Below are positions 25,322 to 37,676 of a DNA stretch of 64,000 nt, piece by piece. This DNA is from Dermatophagoides farinae. Its lineage: Eukaryota; Arthropoda; Arachnida; Sarcoptiformes; Pyroglyphidae. The DNA lies in contig NC_134677.1 of assembly GCF_024713945.1 (NCBI RefSeq), forward strand, positions 1,615,001 through 1,679,000, written 5' to 3'. The stretch's first letter is position 1; every line of letters starts with the position of its first letter. A model generated the notes under the pieces. The model was not told the DNA's origin. It ran no database searches and saw only the letters and a list, made by a program, of their open reading frames with translations. Made by a program: the position numbers and the translations under genes.

Positions 25322-28266
25322 TCATTTTCTTCTTGTTGTTGGTGGATCCATTGCCGTAATCGGTTTCGGTGGTCCCTGATGATGAAGCTCGCTTATATAA
25401 TTGATCAATATTTGTCGACGATCATCAGCAAAATCATCTAGTATTAAATATCGTTTATCATTTTGTAAAACGTTAATAATATCTTGTAAATGTTGTTCAG
25501 ATTCTTCAATCAATTGTTTTGTTTTATATGTTAATAATTTTGTTTCTTGTAATAATTGTTTGAAATTATTTTTTGCTGTTGATAATCGTTCTTTTACATA
25601 TTCATGATATTCACGTTCACATTTTCGGTCACTTGTCGAAAATTTTAGATATCTTGAATCATCTTTAATCAAACGACGAACCTCTTTCCATGTTGTCGAT
25701 AGATTTATATCTTTCAATTCGTCCAACATTGTATGGAATTTTTCACGTTTTTTCTTGATTAAATTGGCAACATGTTTTTCGAATAATTGTTCCATTTCAT
25801 CACGAGAAAGCATTTCGACCAATTCCCATCGATGATCTTTTTTCAATATCCTTTTCGCTTCACGCCAATTAACACTTGGACTTCGTATGAGATCAATAAG
25901 TAGTGCATTGAAACTTTCAACATTTTCCTGATGTAAATGATTTTCACGTTCTTTATCACGTTCACGAAAATGTGCCGCCAATTCTCTATGTACCTCTTTT
26001 TCTCGTTCACGTAGACTCGCCTCGATTCTTTCCTGTTTTTCTTTTTCCTTTAAACTTTCACTGATTTCTTCATCAACATTTGTTATATTCTTGTCCAATC
26101 GTGAGACAAATTCTTTGAATATAATCTCCTTCATTGAACTACTTTCTACTGCTTTATATCTTGAATCATTACGAATTTTTTCCTTCACTTCTGACCATGT
26201 AGTCGTTCCATTGATATGATTTTGTTGTTCTTTAAGTAATTCAAGAAAATTTGCCTTTGTCTAATTTTTTTTGCAAAATACAAAATTTTTAGAAAATGAA
26301 AAAACAATGAAAAAAATCCAAATTACCTTTTCACGTTGTTTTTCCTTTTCAGCACGTTCTTTACGTTTCAAGTCAACCAAAAATTCACTAAACGATGATT
26401 CTCGATCACGTGATTTTTCAATATTTTTAAATCGACTATCTTTGCCATATTTATGTGAAAATTCCAAATAAGTAGTTCTTGTTGAAAGATTTGCCTGTTC
26501 CAATAGTTGTCGATATTGTTCTCGATATAATTTTTGTCGCTGACGTTTTTCTTTTCGTTCTTCTTCGGCACGCTCTTTAATAAATTGTTCAAAAACTTGT
26601 TTTCTCTCTTTTGAAGTAAGCAATAAATACCGTTGATCGAAGACAATTTTATGCAGTTCTTTTTCCCATGTTGAAAATGCCGAAACCTAATTTTTTTTGT
26701 TTTTTTAAAAAAATAATAGAAGAATATAATGTGTTTGTGTGTAAATAGAAATCGAATTTATTGTTTTTACCTCTTTTTCCAATAACATTGCTTTAAACAT
26801 TTCGATCCGTTCAGTTATTGGTAAGGTTTCACGTTGTTTTTCCGCCAATGATTCAACCTCGTTTTTATTATTATCACCATCTTTTTTCTCTTTACCATTG
26901 TCTGGTTGTTTATCCGATTTTTCCAATCTATTGGCAATTATGATTAGTAAATTATTTATTCAGAATCAATGATGAAGATGCTTACTTGGATTTTTTATTG
27001 ACTTCTTCTTGTTGTTGCTGCTGTTGAGGATGATGACCATTTTGCTGTTCATCAAGAGATCGTTTGTTACCAGTATTTTGGGATGATTGAGATGATTCTT
27101 TATCCTTTTCCTTCGGCGGACTCTTGGTCAATTCGGCAACTTCTGGTCGATTTTTCAGTTCGGGTGGACAATCCCATAATGATGTTTTAGAGCTAGGATT
27201 ATAGAAGAAAACTCGATTATCTCCCGTCCATACCACACACCTTATTTTGGAAAAAATGATTAGCTATGAAATTTTATGAATCAAAAAAAAAAAAAAAAAA
27301 AATCCGAAACCTACCATGGAGTGCCCGCAATCGGCGTACTTGAAATGGGTTTTGATTTATCCTTGACTTCTTCCTTTTTCGGTTGTGGTTGTTGTTGATT
27401 GGTGATGTTTGTATCTCCGCTATTTTCTGTTTTTGTTGTTGTAGTTCTTACCTCAGACTTATTATCATTTTGTTTGGACGCTTCATTCTTTTTCACTTCC
27501 TCCAATGCCTCTGTTTGTAATGGAAAAAACAAAACATTTCAGCTTATTTTAAATCTATTATATTTAAAATGATCATTTACCATCAAATTTAGTCAGAATT
27601 TCTGGTTTTTCCCATACAGATTTTTGTGATTTAGTATTATAATAGTAAACTCTACCGTCAGGAGTTTTATATTCAATCCATTCGGCTGCCTGTAAACGCA
27701 ATTCTGTGTCAATCTTGAGTACGAGCTGTTGTTTTAATGGATCGACACCTGTAGTAGTTGCAAGTAGTGATTGATTTATCCATGGATTCGTTAATGGGTG
27801 GGCACCAAATGGAAAACCTTTTGATAACAAACAAAAAAATGACAATTCATTTATTTTGAGGGAATCAATATCATAACAGTTTAACATACCAGCTGGATGA
27901 ATAGGAGGTATAGCAAATGGTGGTGGAAATCGATTCGTTGCCATCAATCCGGGTGTAATACCAATCGGTGGCATTAATGGATTCGGTACCATTGGTTTAG
28001 TAGTGGTTTGTTTATCTGTTCAATAATAAAAGATAAATTTATAAAGGAAAGCATGTTTTTTCAATACAATTACCTTTATCATTTTGATTCAATTGTTGTT
28101 GTGTTGAACTTGCCAATACATTTTGTAAAAGTTGTTCTTGTGTAAGTATTGTACCATTCTCTGGTTTTGTCCACGTTGTTTCTCTTGTTTTAGCATTATA
28201 ATAATAACATTTACCATTTTCGGTTTTTGTCTCCACCCATGTATCGGCTAATTCATTCTGGATCAT
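25322..28266 (-). CDS. TCERG1: Transcription elongation regulator 1 (WW and FF domains)
   Basis: Nuclear factor (CA150) that couples RNA polymerase II elongation and splicing. Exons in transcript order: 28266-28074, 28015-27890, 27817-27581, 27510-27315, 27240-26986, 26927-26771, 26686-26327 and 26260-25322, giving 820 residues. Three WW domains are visible: [19 protein letters not shown] at residues 10-36, a second ending [16 protein letters not shown], and a third formed across exons ([18 protein letters not shown]). A proline/methionine-rich stretch separates the first two. The C-terminal half holds about six FF domains in charged coiled linkers, with repeated W...LKKDHRW and KDDSRY type cores. 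Human TCERG1 is about 1098 residues; the mite form lacks the long N-terminal proline-rich and Gln-Ala parts. An untranslated or extra 5' exon upstream of 28266 is possible. Confidence 0.9.
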
Positions 28267-29122
28267 TTTTTTTGTTTTGTTTTGTTTCTACCGCCAATAA
28301 TTTATGATGACAAAATTGAAAATTAGATTATAGAATCAAATAATGATACGGACCCGATAATGATGATAATTTATAATGAAATAATGAAAGAAAAATATCT
28401 AAATCAAAAAAGAGAGAAAAATTCTGAAACAGAATTGAAACAAATTATTATTAATATAAAAAAATGAGTAAATTCTCATCATCTCATTCTTTTAATGCTC
28501 GTCAATAATGAAAAAAAAAAATTATTTCTATATTGACAGCGATGAATCAACCTAAACAACAATATATTCAGTTTGTGTTTGATACGCATTCGTTTTATAC
28601 ATTGCTGCTGCTTCTTCTTCTTCTGCTATTTGCTGCTGTTGTTTGCTGCTATAATTATTGTGATCATCATTTTTTCATTTCATTTCATTTTCATCATATA
28701 ATAATAACATTTAATAATTGCAACATAACCAAATTGAACCGCCATGAAATAGGAGCAATTTATATATTTTTTATCCATCAACAATATATCTCATATATAT
28801 TATTGTAAATCTGTGGTCGATAAAAAATCAATGTTTATTATCAATGATGATGATAATATAAACAGATGCCTTTTATCGTCATCATCAAATAAATACCACC
28901 ACCTCATTTTTTTTTTACATTGTCCTCTAAATAACAACAGAAAAAAAACAACAATCAATCGATTGCCTGTTTTTGATATTTGTTCTCGTTTCCATCGTAA
29001 TGTTTCACTTTTATACGTATGAATTTCAAAGCCAAAGATTTTTTTTTTTAAATATTGTAACAAAGCAAAGTAATTTTTATTTAACCAACATTCCATTCAT
29101 ATTTTAATATATTGTTGGAACA
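28267..29122. promoter_or_regulatory. Divergent promoter region between TCERG1 and PI4K2
   Basis: About 850 bases between two start codons that face away from each other. AT-rich; a CTT/CTG run near 28600-28640 and ATT/ATG runs elsewhere. No conserved coding segment is visible. Promoter function is inferred from position only. Confidence 0.4.
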
Positions 29123-31302
<2,180 letters not shown>

Positions 31303-31466
31303 AATATTTTTTTTATAGAGCTGTCTTTATATATAAATTTATGGATGTCTGAATGTTTGAATTTGAGCAAAACAAAAAAACAAAAAAAAAATCATTTGTA
31401 AAACCAATGACTGTGATTTTTAATCGAAAAAAAAAATTTAATAAAAATTTTAGGCATTGTTATTGT

Positions 31467-33029
31467 TCAATTCGTTGGTTGAATCTGTTGTTTTGTCTGT
31501 CGAATGTATTGTAGAATTTGTTCCACTTGTTCACGTACTTGTGGCTGTTGTTGATAATTAGGCATTTGTGGTGCTTCACATTCAAACAATTGTATTAATG
31601 CATCGATTAATTGAAAAAATTTCAATGCCATTGCCGCTCGTTGTAAACGATTAATTTCCGATAATAATTGATCATAACGATCGGGTAATTTTTTTATAAA
31701 TCTTAATAATTTTTGTACATCATTCATTATGGATTGTGGTTGAAGCCATGGATTTAGATTGGAATTCTTTTTCAAATTACTTTTATTATTATTATTATTG
31801 TTTGATGAATTTTCAGTTGTAATTATTTCTGATGATAATGAAAAATTTCGAAAATTTGCCAACCATGGTATCGGATTAGTACCCGGATATAATGTGAATA
31901 ACATTAGATTGGATTTTTTCTTATCGGTCACCGATTGAAGTATACCATACCATTGGCCAGTGATACCGATTTCACAAAGTGCAATCATATTTGCAATTTT
32001 AAAGCTTCCATGTAATAAAACGGCAAACGATGGTTGTCGGCCTTCTTCACCAAACATTTGTATGATATCTTCATCCAATTGATCGGATTTAAAATTTAAA
32101 AATCGAATCCATTTTTTCATTTCATCTAAATTCTTCTCAGCAACAGATATGACATAATGTCGAGTAAAAAATGGTGAATCAAACATTTCATCGGCATTCA
32201 AAAAGCCACATATACGAATAATATCAAATTGTTGATCTTTCATTTTCGATGGAATATTATCTAATGGTAAATTTGGATAAAGACTAATCAAACCGGACAT
32301 TTCACCACAGATGATTTTTCCAGAATAAGATTTAAAATTTTCTGAACATAATTTATGGAATAAATCCTCAATCAATAATGGCGATAATGTTAACGTATCG
32401 GGTATCCATATTTGTCCGCCATCATAACAAACATTCACTTGAATATCTGATGGTTTTTGTTTACAATTTTTCAATAAAATTTCTCGAAATGTTTGCAAAG
32501 AATTTTGTACATTGAAATTATTCAATGTATTTATGCATATGATATGAACTTTACATTTTGGTGGAAGTTTCCATTGTTCCAGATCATATTCATCATTCAA
32601 ATCGAATTGAGAGAAAATATTCTTATTAAAAGTATTCGTATGTAATAATGCAATACCATCCGTTATAATAATTATATGATAAAAAAGATCCAAATTATAA
32701 TTATCACCAATCATTTTTGATGCTTTGAATAATGCTGGCATAAGATTAGAACGATCAATTGTTTTTATATTTGTTAAACAATTTAGAAGAAAATCATAAT
32801 CACGAGTGAATTCAGAAATGATTTGAAAACTTCTTGAATATGTTAACAATGCTGTTGATTCAAATTTACAATTATTCTTTATGAATTGAAATAAAATTCT
32901 TAATCCATGTTGAGCTAGCTGTAATCTTGACAGATGATTTTGTTCAATTACAAATCCAGATTTTGATGATGTAAATGAAACATTTTGATTCATTGAAAAT
33001 GAATTATCTAACAACACTATGATGGGCAT
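31467..33029 (-). CDS. INTS14: Integrator complex subunit 14 (VWA9)
   Basis: Subunit of the nuclear Integrator complex, part of its INTS10-13-14 arm that binds nucleic acid. It is a single exon of 520 residues, against about 518 in human. It begins with a von Willebrand A domain: MPIIVLLDNSFSM gives the DxSxS MIDAS motif with the first Asp replaced in spacing as in the family. LLTYSRSFQIISEFTRDYD and IIIITDGIALLH carry the other VWA strands. Downstream segments match INTS14: RICGFLNADEMFDSPFFTRHYV, FAVLLHGSFKIANMIALCEIG, KKKSNLMLFTLYPGTNPIPWL and the C-terminal helical LPDRYDQLLSEINRLQRAA. It lies tail to tail with PI4K2 (164 bases between stops). Confidence 0.9.
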   Translation of the reverse strand: MPIIVLLDNSFSMNQNVSFTSSKSGFVIEQNHLSRLQLAQHGLRILFQFIKNNCKFESTALLTYSRSFQIISEFTRDYDFLLNCLTNIKTIDRSNLMPALFKASKMIGDNYNLDLFYHIIIITDGIALLHTNTFNKNIFSQFDLNDEYDLEQWKLPPKCKVHIICINTLNNFNVQNSLQTFREILLKNCKQKPSDIQVNVCYDGGQIWIPDTLTLSPLLIEDLFHKLCSENFKSYSGKIICGEMSGLISLYPNLPLDNIPSKMKDQQFDIIRICGFLNADEMFDSPFFTRHYVISVAEKNLDEMKKWIRFLNFKSDQLDEDIIQMFGEEGRQPSFAVLLHGSFKIANMIALCEIGITGQWYGILQSVTDKKKSNLMLFTLYPGTNPIPWLANFRNFSLSSEIITTENSSNNNNNNKSNLKKNSNLNPWLQPQSIMNDVQKLLRFIKKLPDRYDQLLSEINRLQRAAMALKFFQLIDALIQLFECEAPQMPNYQQQPQVREQVEQILQYIRQTKQQIQPTN

Positions 33030-33319
33030 TCTGTGACATTCGATGACGGAAAAAAAATTGAAATTAATTGAAAATAAAATAAAATAAAATTAGATTCCCA
33101 AAAAAAAGAATCGAATCAGCCAGAGAGTTTAAAAAAATTTTTAACAATCGATTGTTATAGCTCAGTATCGATTGCCTGTTTTTTTTTTTTGGTAAAGGTC
33201 AATTTTGTAAATACATGAGTTTGTTGGTGGTTGATTGTGTTTTAGTTTCGACTTTTCAATCATCAAGTTTTTTTTTCATTGCAAATTGAAATTTTTGTTT
33301 GATTCTGGGAATAAAAAAA
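33030..33319. promoter_or_regulatory. Divergent promoter between INTS14 and ATP synthase subunit e
   Basis: About 290 bases between divergent starts. Two ATCGATTG motifs (about 33147-33154 and 33168-33175) flank a short stretch of mixed sequence; they resemble partial DRE elements. Assignment as a shared promoter is inferred. Confidence 0.4.
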
Positions 33320-33836
33320 ATGGCTGTTGATTATACATTACCAAAATCGGAATTACCATCACCGATTCGTGTTTCACCATTCATTCGAGTATGTTTGAAA
33401 TTATTTTAATGTTTGAATTTTCAATTTCATTTTTTTTTCTGTTTTAAAATTAAAGTTTTGCCGTTGGAGTCTTCTCATAGCCGGAGTTTTCTATGGAATG
33501 AAACGACAAAGTAATTTATTCGATTCAAATGATCAATTTTTTTTGCTTTAATATCTCGTTTTTTTTCCTTTAAACCATCCATTAAGGTACATTGGCCGAA
33601 CGTGAACGTTTACATCGTATAAAACTTCGTGAACAAAAAATCGTCTGGGATGAAGAACAACGTATATTGGCTAATCGTCGAACTCGAGGTAAAATATTCG
33701 AATATTTTTCTTACCAAAGCACATTCATCATTTTTGAAAATCTTTTTTTGTTCAAACAGAACAATTATTGACATTGGCCAAAGAGATTAATGTACCAATA
33801 CCGGATGATTTTGATAAACAATATCCACCAGTATAA
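33320..33836 (+). CDS. ATP5ME: ATP synthase membrane subunit e, mitochondrial
   Basis: Small Fo subunit involved in ATP synthase dimers in the inner mitochondrial membrane. It is split over four short exons: 33320-33388, 33456-33510, 33587-33688 and 33760-33836, giving 100 residues. The family core is SPIRVSPFIR joined to FCRWSLLIAGVFYGMKRQS, a single membrane span with the GxxxY-like face (GVFYG). A charged helix, RERLHRIKLREQK, follows. No single exon is longer than 35 codons, so it is easy to miss. The C-terminal tail (to PDDFDKQYPPV) makes it longer than the human 69-residue protein. Each splice site is a clean GT..AG with consistent phase. Confidence 0.85.
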
Positions 33837-34033
33837 ATGATGGAATTTAATGATTGAATTGTCGTCTGATTTTCAAATTAGTGTTAAATAATAATAATAA
33901 TAAAGAGAATGAATAAATCAAATTAATTGAAATTGATAATTTCTTAATTTTCAAAATTTTTATTTATTTATTATAAATCAATTTTCCGCCAACAACACAA
34001 AAAAATACATCAAGTTCATCAATTTAATTCGCC

Positions 34034-34648
34034 TTATATGATACCGATTTTATTGGCCACATCCAATGCATCATAATCTGGTGCCAATTTTACATAGGCT
34101 TTTTTCTGTCCATCCGGTCGTATCAATGTATTCACTTTGGCTACATCAATATCGAATAATGATTTGAATGCCGTCTTGATTTGACGTTTATTCGATTTTA
34201 GATTCACAATGAAAACCAATGTATTATTGTCTTCGATTTTTTTCATTGCCGATTCAGTTGTCAATGGATATTTGATGATAGAAAATTTATCGAATGCATT
34301 CAATTTCGGTGCACTAGAGCGTTGAAATTTTGGATTACGAGGCAAAATCTTGGTTTTCGGCCGTCGAAATGTTGCCGTTGTTCGAATCTTTTTGGTCCTT
34401 TTCTGGAAGTTACCTTTCTTCACCTTACTTTGTACATCCAAAGCTTTAACTTTTGCAGATTGCTTCGATGCGGGTTTTCCAACCGATTGTGTTTTCGGTT
34501 TTTTCACTTGTTGTACGGACTTAGCAGCAGCAGCAACCTTTGCTGGAGCAGCTGCTTTTGCTGGTTTCGATGCTGATGGTGCCGATTTTGATGAACTTTG
34601 AGCTCCGGAAGTACCAGAAGCTGACGGCTTTTTTGGTTTTGGAGGCAT
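34034..34648 (-). CDS. RPL23A: Large-subunit ribosomal protein uL23 (RPL23A)
   Basis: Cytosolic 60S protein near the nascent-chain exit tunnel. It is a single exon of 204 residues. The N-terminal 80 residues are Lys/Ala/Ser/Pro rich and histone-H1-like, as in arthropod RpL23A, which explains the extra length over human (156). The conserved core is [53 protein letters not shown]-like [19 protein letters not shown], and the C-terminal [26 protein letters not shown]. It is tail to tail with the ATP synthase e gene (197 bases between stops). Confidence 0.95.
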   Translation of the reverse strand: MPPKPKKPSASGTSGAQSSSKSAPSASKPAKAAAPAKVAAAAKSVQQVKKPKTQSVGKPASKQSAKVKALDVQSKVKKGNFQKRTKKIRTTATFRRPKTKILPRNPKFQRSSAPKLNAFDKFSIIKYPLTTESAMKKIEDNNTLVFIVNLKSNKRQIKTAFKSLFDIDVAKVNTLIRPDGQKKAYVKLAPDYDALDVANKIGII

Positions 34649-35230
34649 TGTGAATCGTAATTTTTAGCTTTTCAATACACAAATAAACACACACACAGTG
34701 AAAACGACGGAAAAGGAATATCTACAACGTGTGAAGAGAAAAGCGTGTGTGTGTGTGTGTGTCTGTGACAAAACCACATCAATTAAAATAAACATGCGCA
34801 ATGATTTAAGAACCAAGTGCCATCTAGTTTCGATTTATGAAAATAAAAATCAATATTATGAAAAAAAATATCCACATTCCATTGGAAACTATAATAAAAA
34901 TATATAATTGATGAATGATACCTGAGCCATTTGTGTCAACAACACGCGTATCAACACCGTTATAAGATTTTCAACGACAAATATCAATTGTCATCATCAT
35001 TATCATCATAAATCATAAATCATTGATTAAAAAAAAACGATTAAATTTTGTTTCTTCATTCTGTAATATGAGAATTCATCAAACTTTGTAGATTTGTATT
35101 GTTCTAATTTTTATTTTCATTCATTCTAACGTCGAATGGAAAATCGTAATGATTCATTCATTTCATCATCATCATTATCGTCATTCAGAATAAAAATCAA
35201 ATAAATTCATTTTTCATCATCAATTTAGAA
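34649..35230. promoter_or_regulatory. Divergent promoter region between RPL23A and the GPAT gene
   Basis: About 580 bases. Contains a TG run near 34745-34761 and a CA run near 34688-34699. Immediately before the GPAT start there is a plausible 3' splice acceptor (catcaatttag, ending 35228), which suggests a 5' UTR intron. No coding gene seen. Confidence 0.4.
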
Positions 35231-37116
35231 ATGAAAAAATTCTTGAAAAACATTATGGATTATATTTTTGTGGCTAATATTGCTGATGATGATGGTGGTG
35301 GTGGTGTTGGTGGTGGTATTAACACTAATGATGATGATAATAATGTCAACATTAATCTTCATACAGTCATGAACAATGTTATCATCAACAGCAACAATAA
35401 TAATAATAATAATAACGAATATGATGATGGCAACTTTGATCAAACAACATTTATGTTTAATTTTTTATATTATTTTTTCATTGGTTTATTAATATCTTTG
35501 ATATTGGCTTCATTGGGCATATCAGTTGGTTTTCGTAAGCTTTATGTAAAATTATTATTAAAAATATTCGATGTATGTTTGTATTACACTACTCTTTGTA
35601 ATATTTATTGATGATTAATTCTATTTTCTCTTTTTTTTATTGCAGTTTGGTAAACAAAGAATTGAAAGTGAATTGATAAAGAATAAAAAATTAACTAATC
35701 AATCAATAAACGAAGATGATAATGATGATGTTGATGATGATGATCAACAAGATCAACAAGAACAAGATACATTGATCGATAATTTAATGGATTATGAGAA
35801 AAAAGATTTCCATTTGGATGATATTTGTCTTTTGATTAAAAATGGTATACAGGCCATTGTTGATGATGAAGTAACAAAACGTTTTGATACTGAAGGTAAA
35901 ATTTGAATTTAAAAATGAATTATAATAACTAATTTTAATCATCATCTTATATGTTAGAACTTCCATCATGGAATTTGCTCACACGTACGAACAAAAAATA
36001 TACACATCTATCATTACGTTTAACAATATTATGGGGTATTGGTTGTATTATTCGTTATTTTATATTATGGCCAACAAGAATTATTGTTACAATAATCAGT
36101 GTATTATTCTTGATCATATGTACTGGTCTGATTGGTTGTCTGCCTGATAGTGATTTTAAACGTACAATCTATTGTAATGCAAGTCTTGTTTGTTTCCGTA
36201 TTATTTCACGTGCATTTTCGGGTATTATTACATTTCATGATCGTCATAATATGGCCAAACCAGGTGGTATTACAGTGGCCAATCATACTAGTCCAATTGT
36301 ATGTTTGTCGGCGTGTGTGTGTGTGTGTATGTGTATGTTTTCATTCATTCATTTAAAATTTTTTCCTTATTTATTATTAGGATGTAGCCGTATTAGCATG
36401 CGATAATTGTTATGCATTAGTTGGCCAAAAACAAGGTGGCTTTCTTGGCATGTTACAAGGCGCATTACAACGTGCATCAAATCACATTTGGTTTGATCGT
36501 TTTGAAATCAAAGACAAACAATTGGTTGTCAAACGTCTAAATATGTATATTAATGATCCAAAAAATCTACCAATATTAATATTTCCCGAAGGTACTTGTA
36601 TTAATAATTCGGCTGTGATGATGTTTAAAAAAGGTTCATTCGAAATTGCCAACATTGTTTATCCGGTCGCCATTAAGGTATTTTTATTGTCATTTGAAAT
36701 TGGTTTTAATTTAAAAGAATTTTTTTATTTTTTTGCTTCGAACACAGTATGATTCACGTTTTGGTGATCCATTCTGGAACAGCAGTAAACATGGCTACAT
36801 GTATTATCTAATGTTAATGATGACTAGCTGGGCAATCGTCTGTGATGTTTGGTATTTACCACCGATGACTAAAAAGGTTGGTTTTTTTGTTTTGTTACTG
36901 TTGTTGATTATTTTTCATTTTTTCAATGATTTTTTCTCTACTCTCAATCAATAGCCCGAAGAAAGTGCCATTGATTTTGCCAATCGTGTTAAATCTGAAA
37001 TAGCCAAACGTGGTGGCCTTGTCGATCTACAATGGGATGGCCAATTGAAACGTTTTAATGTTAAAGATGAATGGAGAGAAAAACAAAGAGAAGAATTTAG
37101 TAAAAAAATTAAATAG
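35231..37116 (+). CDS. Glycerol-3-phosphate acyltransferase of the GPAT3/4 (AGPAT6/9) type
   Basis: ER membrane enzyme that acylates glycerol-3-phosphate (or its lyso product) for triacylglycerol and phospholipid synthesis. Exons 35231-35572, 35646-35895, 35958-36298, 36381-36677, 36748-36876 and 36955-37116 give 506 residues. The N-terminus has an Asp/Asn/Gly-rich stretch and then a membrane span (about residues 77-103). A further hydrophobic pair lies in exon 3. Acyltransferase motif I is TVANHTSPIDVAVLACD: it reads NHTSPID across the exon 3/4 join, giving the catalytic H(X4)D. Motif II/III region is WFDRFEIKD and FPEGTCINNSAVMMFKKG, followed by motif IV VYPVAIKY. GFLGMLQ and GDPFWNSS with the C-terminal PEESAIDFANRVK match GPAT3/4. 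Human GPAT4 is about 456 residues. Confidence 0.9.
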
Positions 37117-37676
37117 TCATGATGATGATGATGATGATTACGATCTCTTTTATTCAACCATGGAGGCGAGAAACGAGTAAAAATCATTTGATAAAATTTT
37201 CCATTTTAATTCGGAAAATTCATAAAACAAATGTTTGTCATTTTTTTTCATTGTTGTTTTTTTTACAACATATTGACCTCATAGAGTTTTTTTGTTTGAT
37301 TTGATGACAAATAAACGATATTATTTAGTAATTTGTTTGCTGTTTGTATCGATTGGTTTTACCCAATCTTTTAGTTTTTTTTTCCAATGAATTCGATTCG
37401 AAATAAAGAACTGATTATTGGATTGCATTGTGTGTCATCTGTTGACAGAGGAAAAAACTATTTTTTTCAATTTTAACTTTTCATAATTTTTTCATCTTTA
37501 ATAAACAAACAAAAATAAACGAAGTTATTATATTATTATTAAAGTGTATCGAATGTATCAAATTTTTTTTCTATATATAAATAGTGTGATGAGGAATGAT
37601 AAATATTGAAAAAAAATGACAAGAATTTTTGTTTCATTTCCCGTTTTTATGTTATGTTGTGTGATTGATTTTTTTT
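37117..37676. other. 3' UTR space between GPAT and the TIR-SLOG gene
   Basis: Convergent gene ends separated by 560 bases. An AATAAA for the GPAT transcript is at 37310-37315. Opposite-strand poly(A)-type signals (TTTATT forward) also occur (for example near 37498). No gene seen. Confidence 0.5.

Noticed and set aside
34322-34601. Plus-strand Cys/Phe-rich frames under RPL23A
   Set aside because: Antisense of the Lys/Ala-rich N-terminus of a conserved ribosomal protein.
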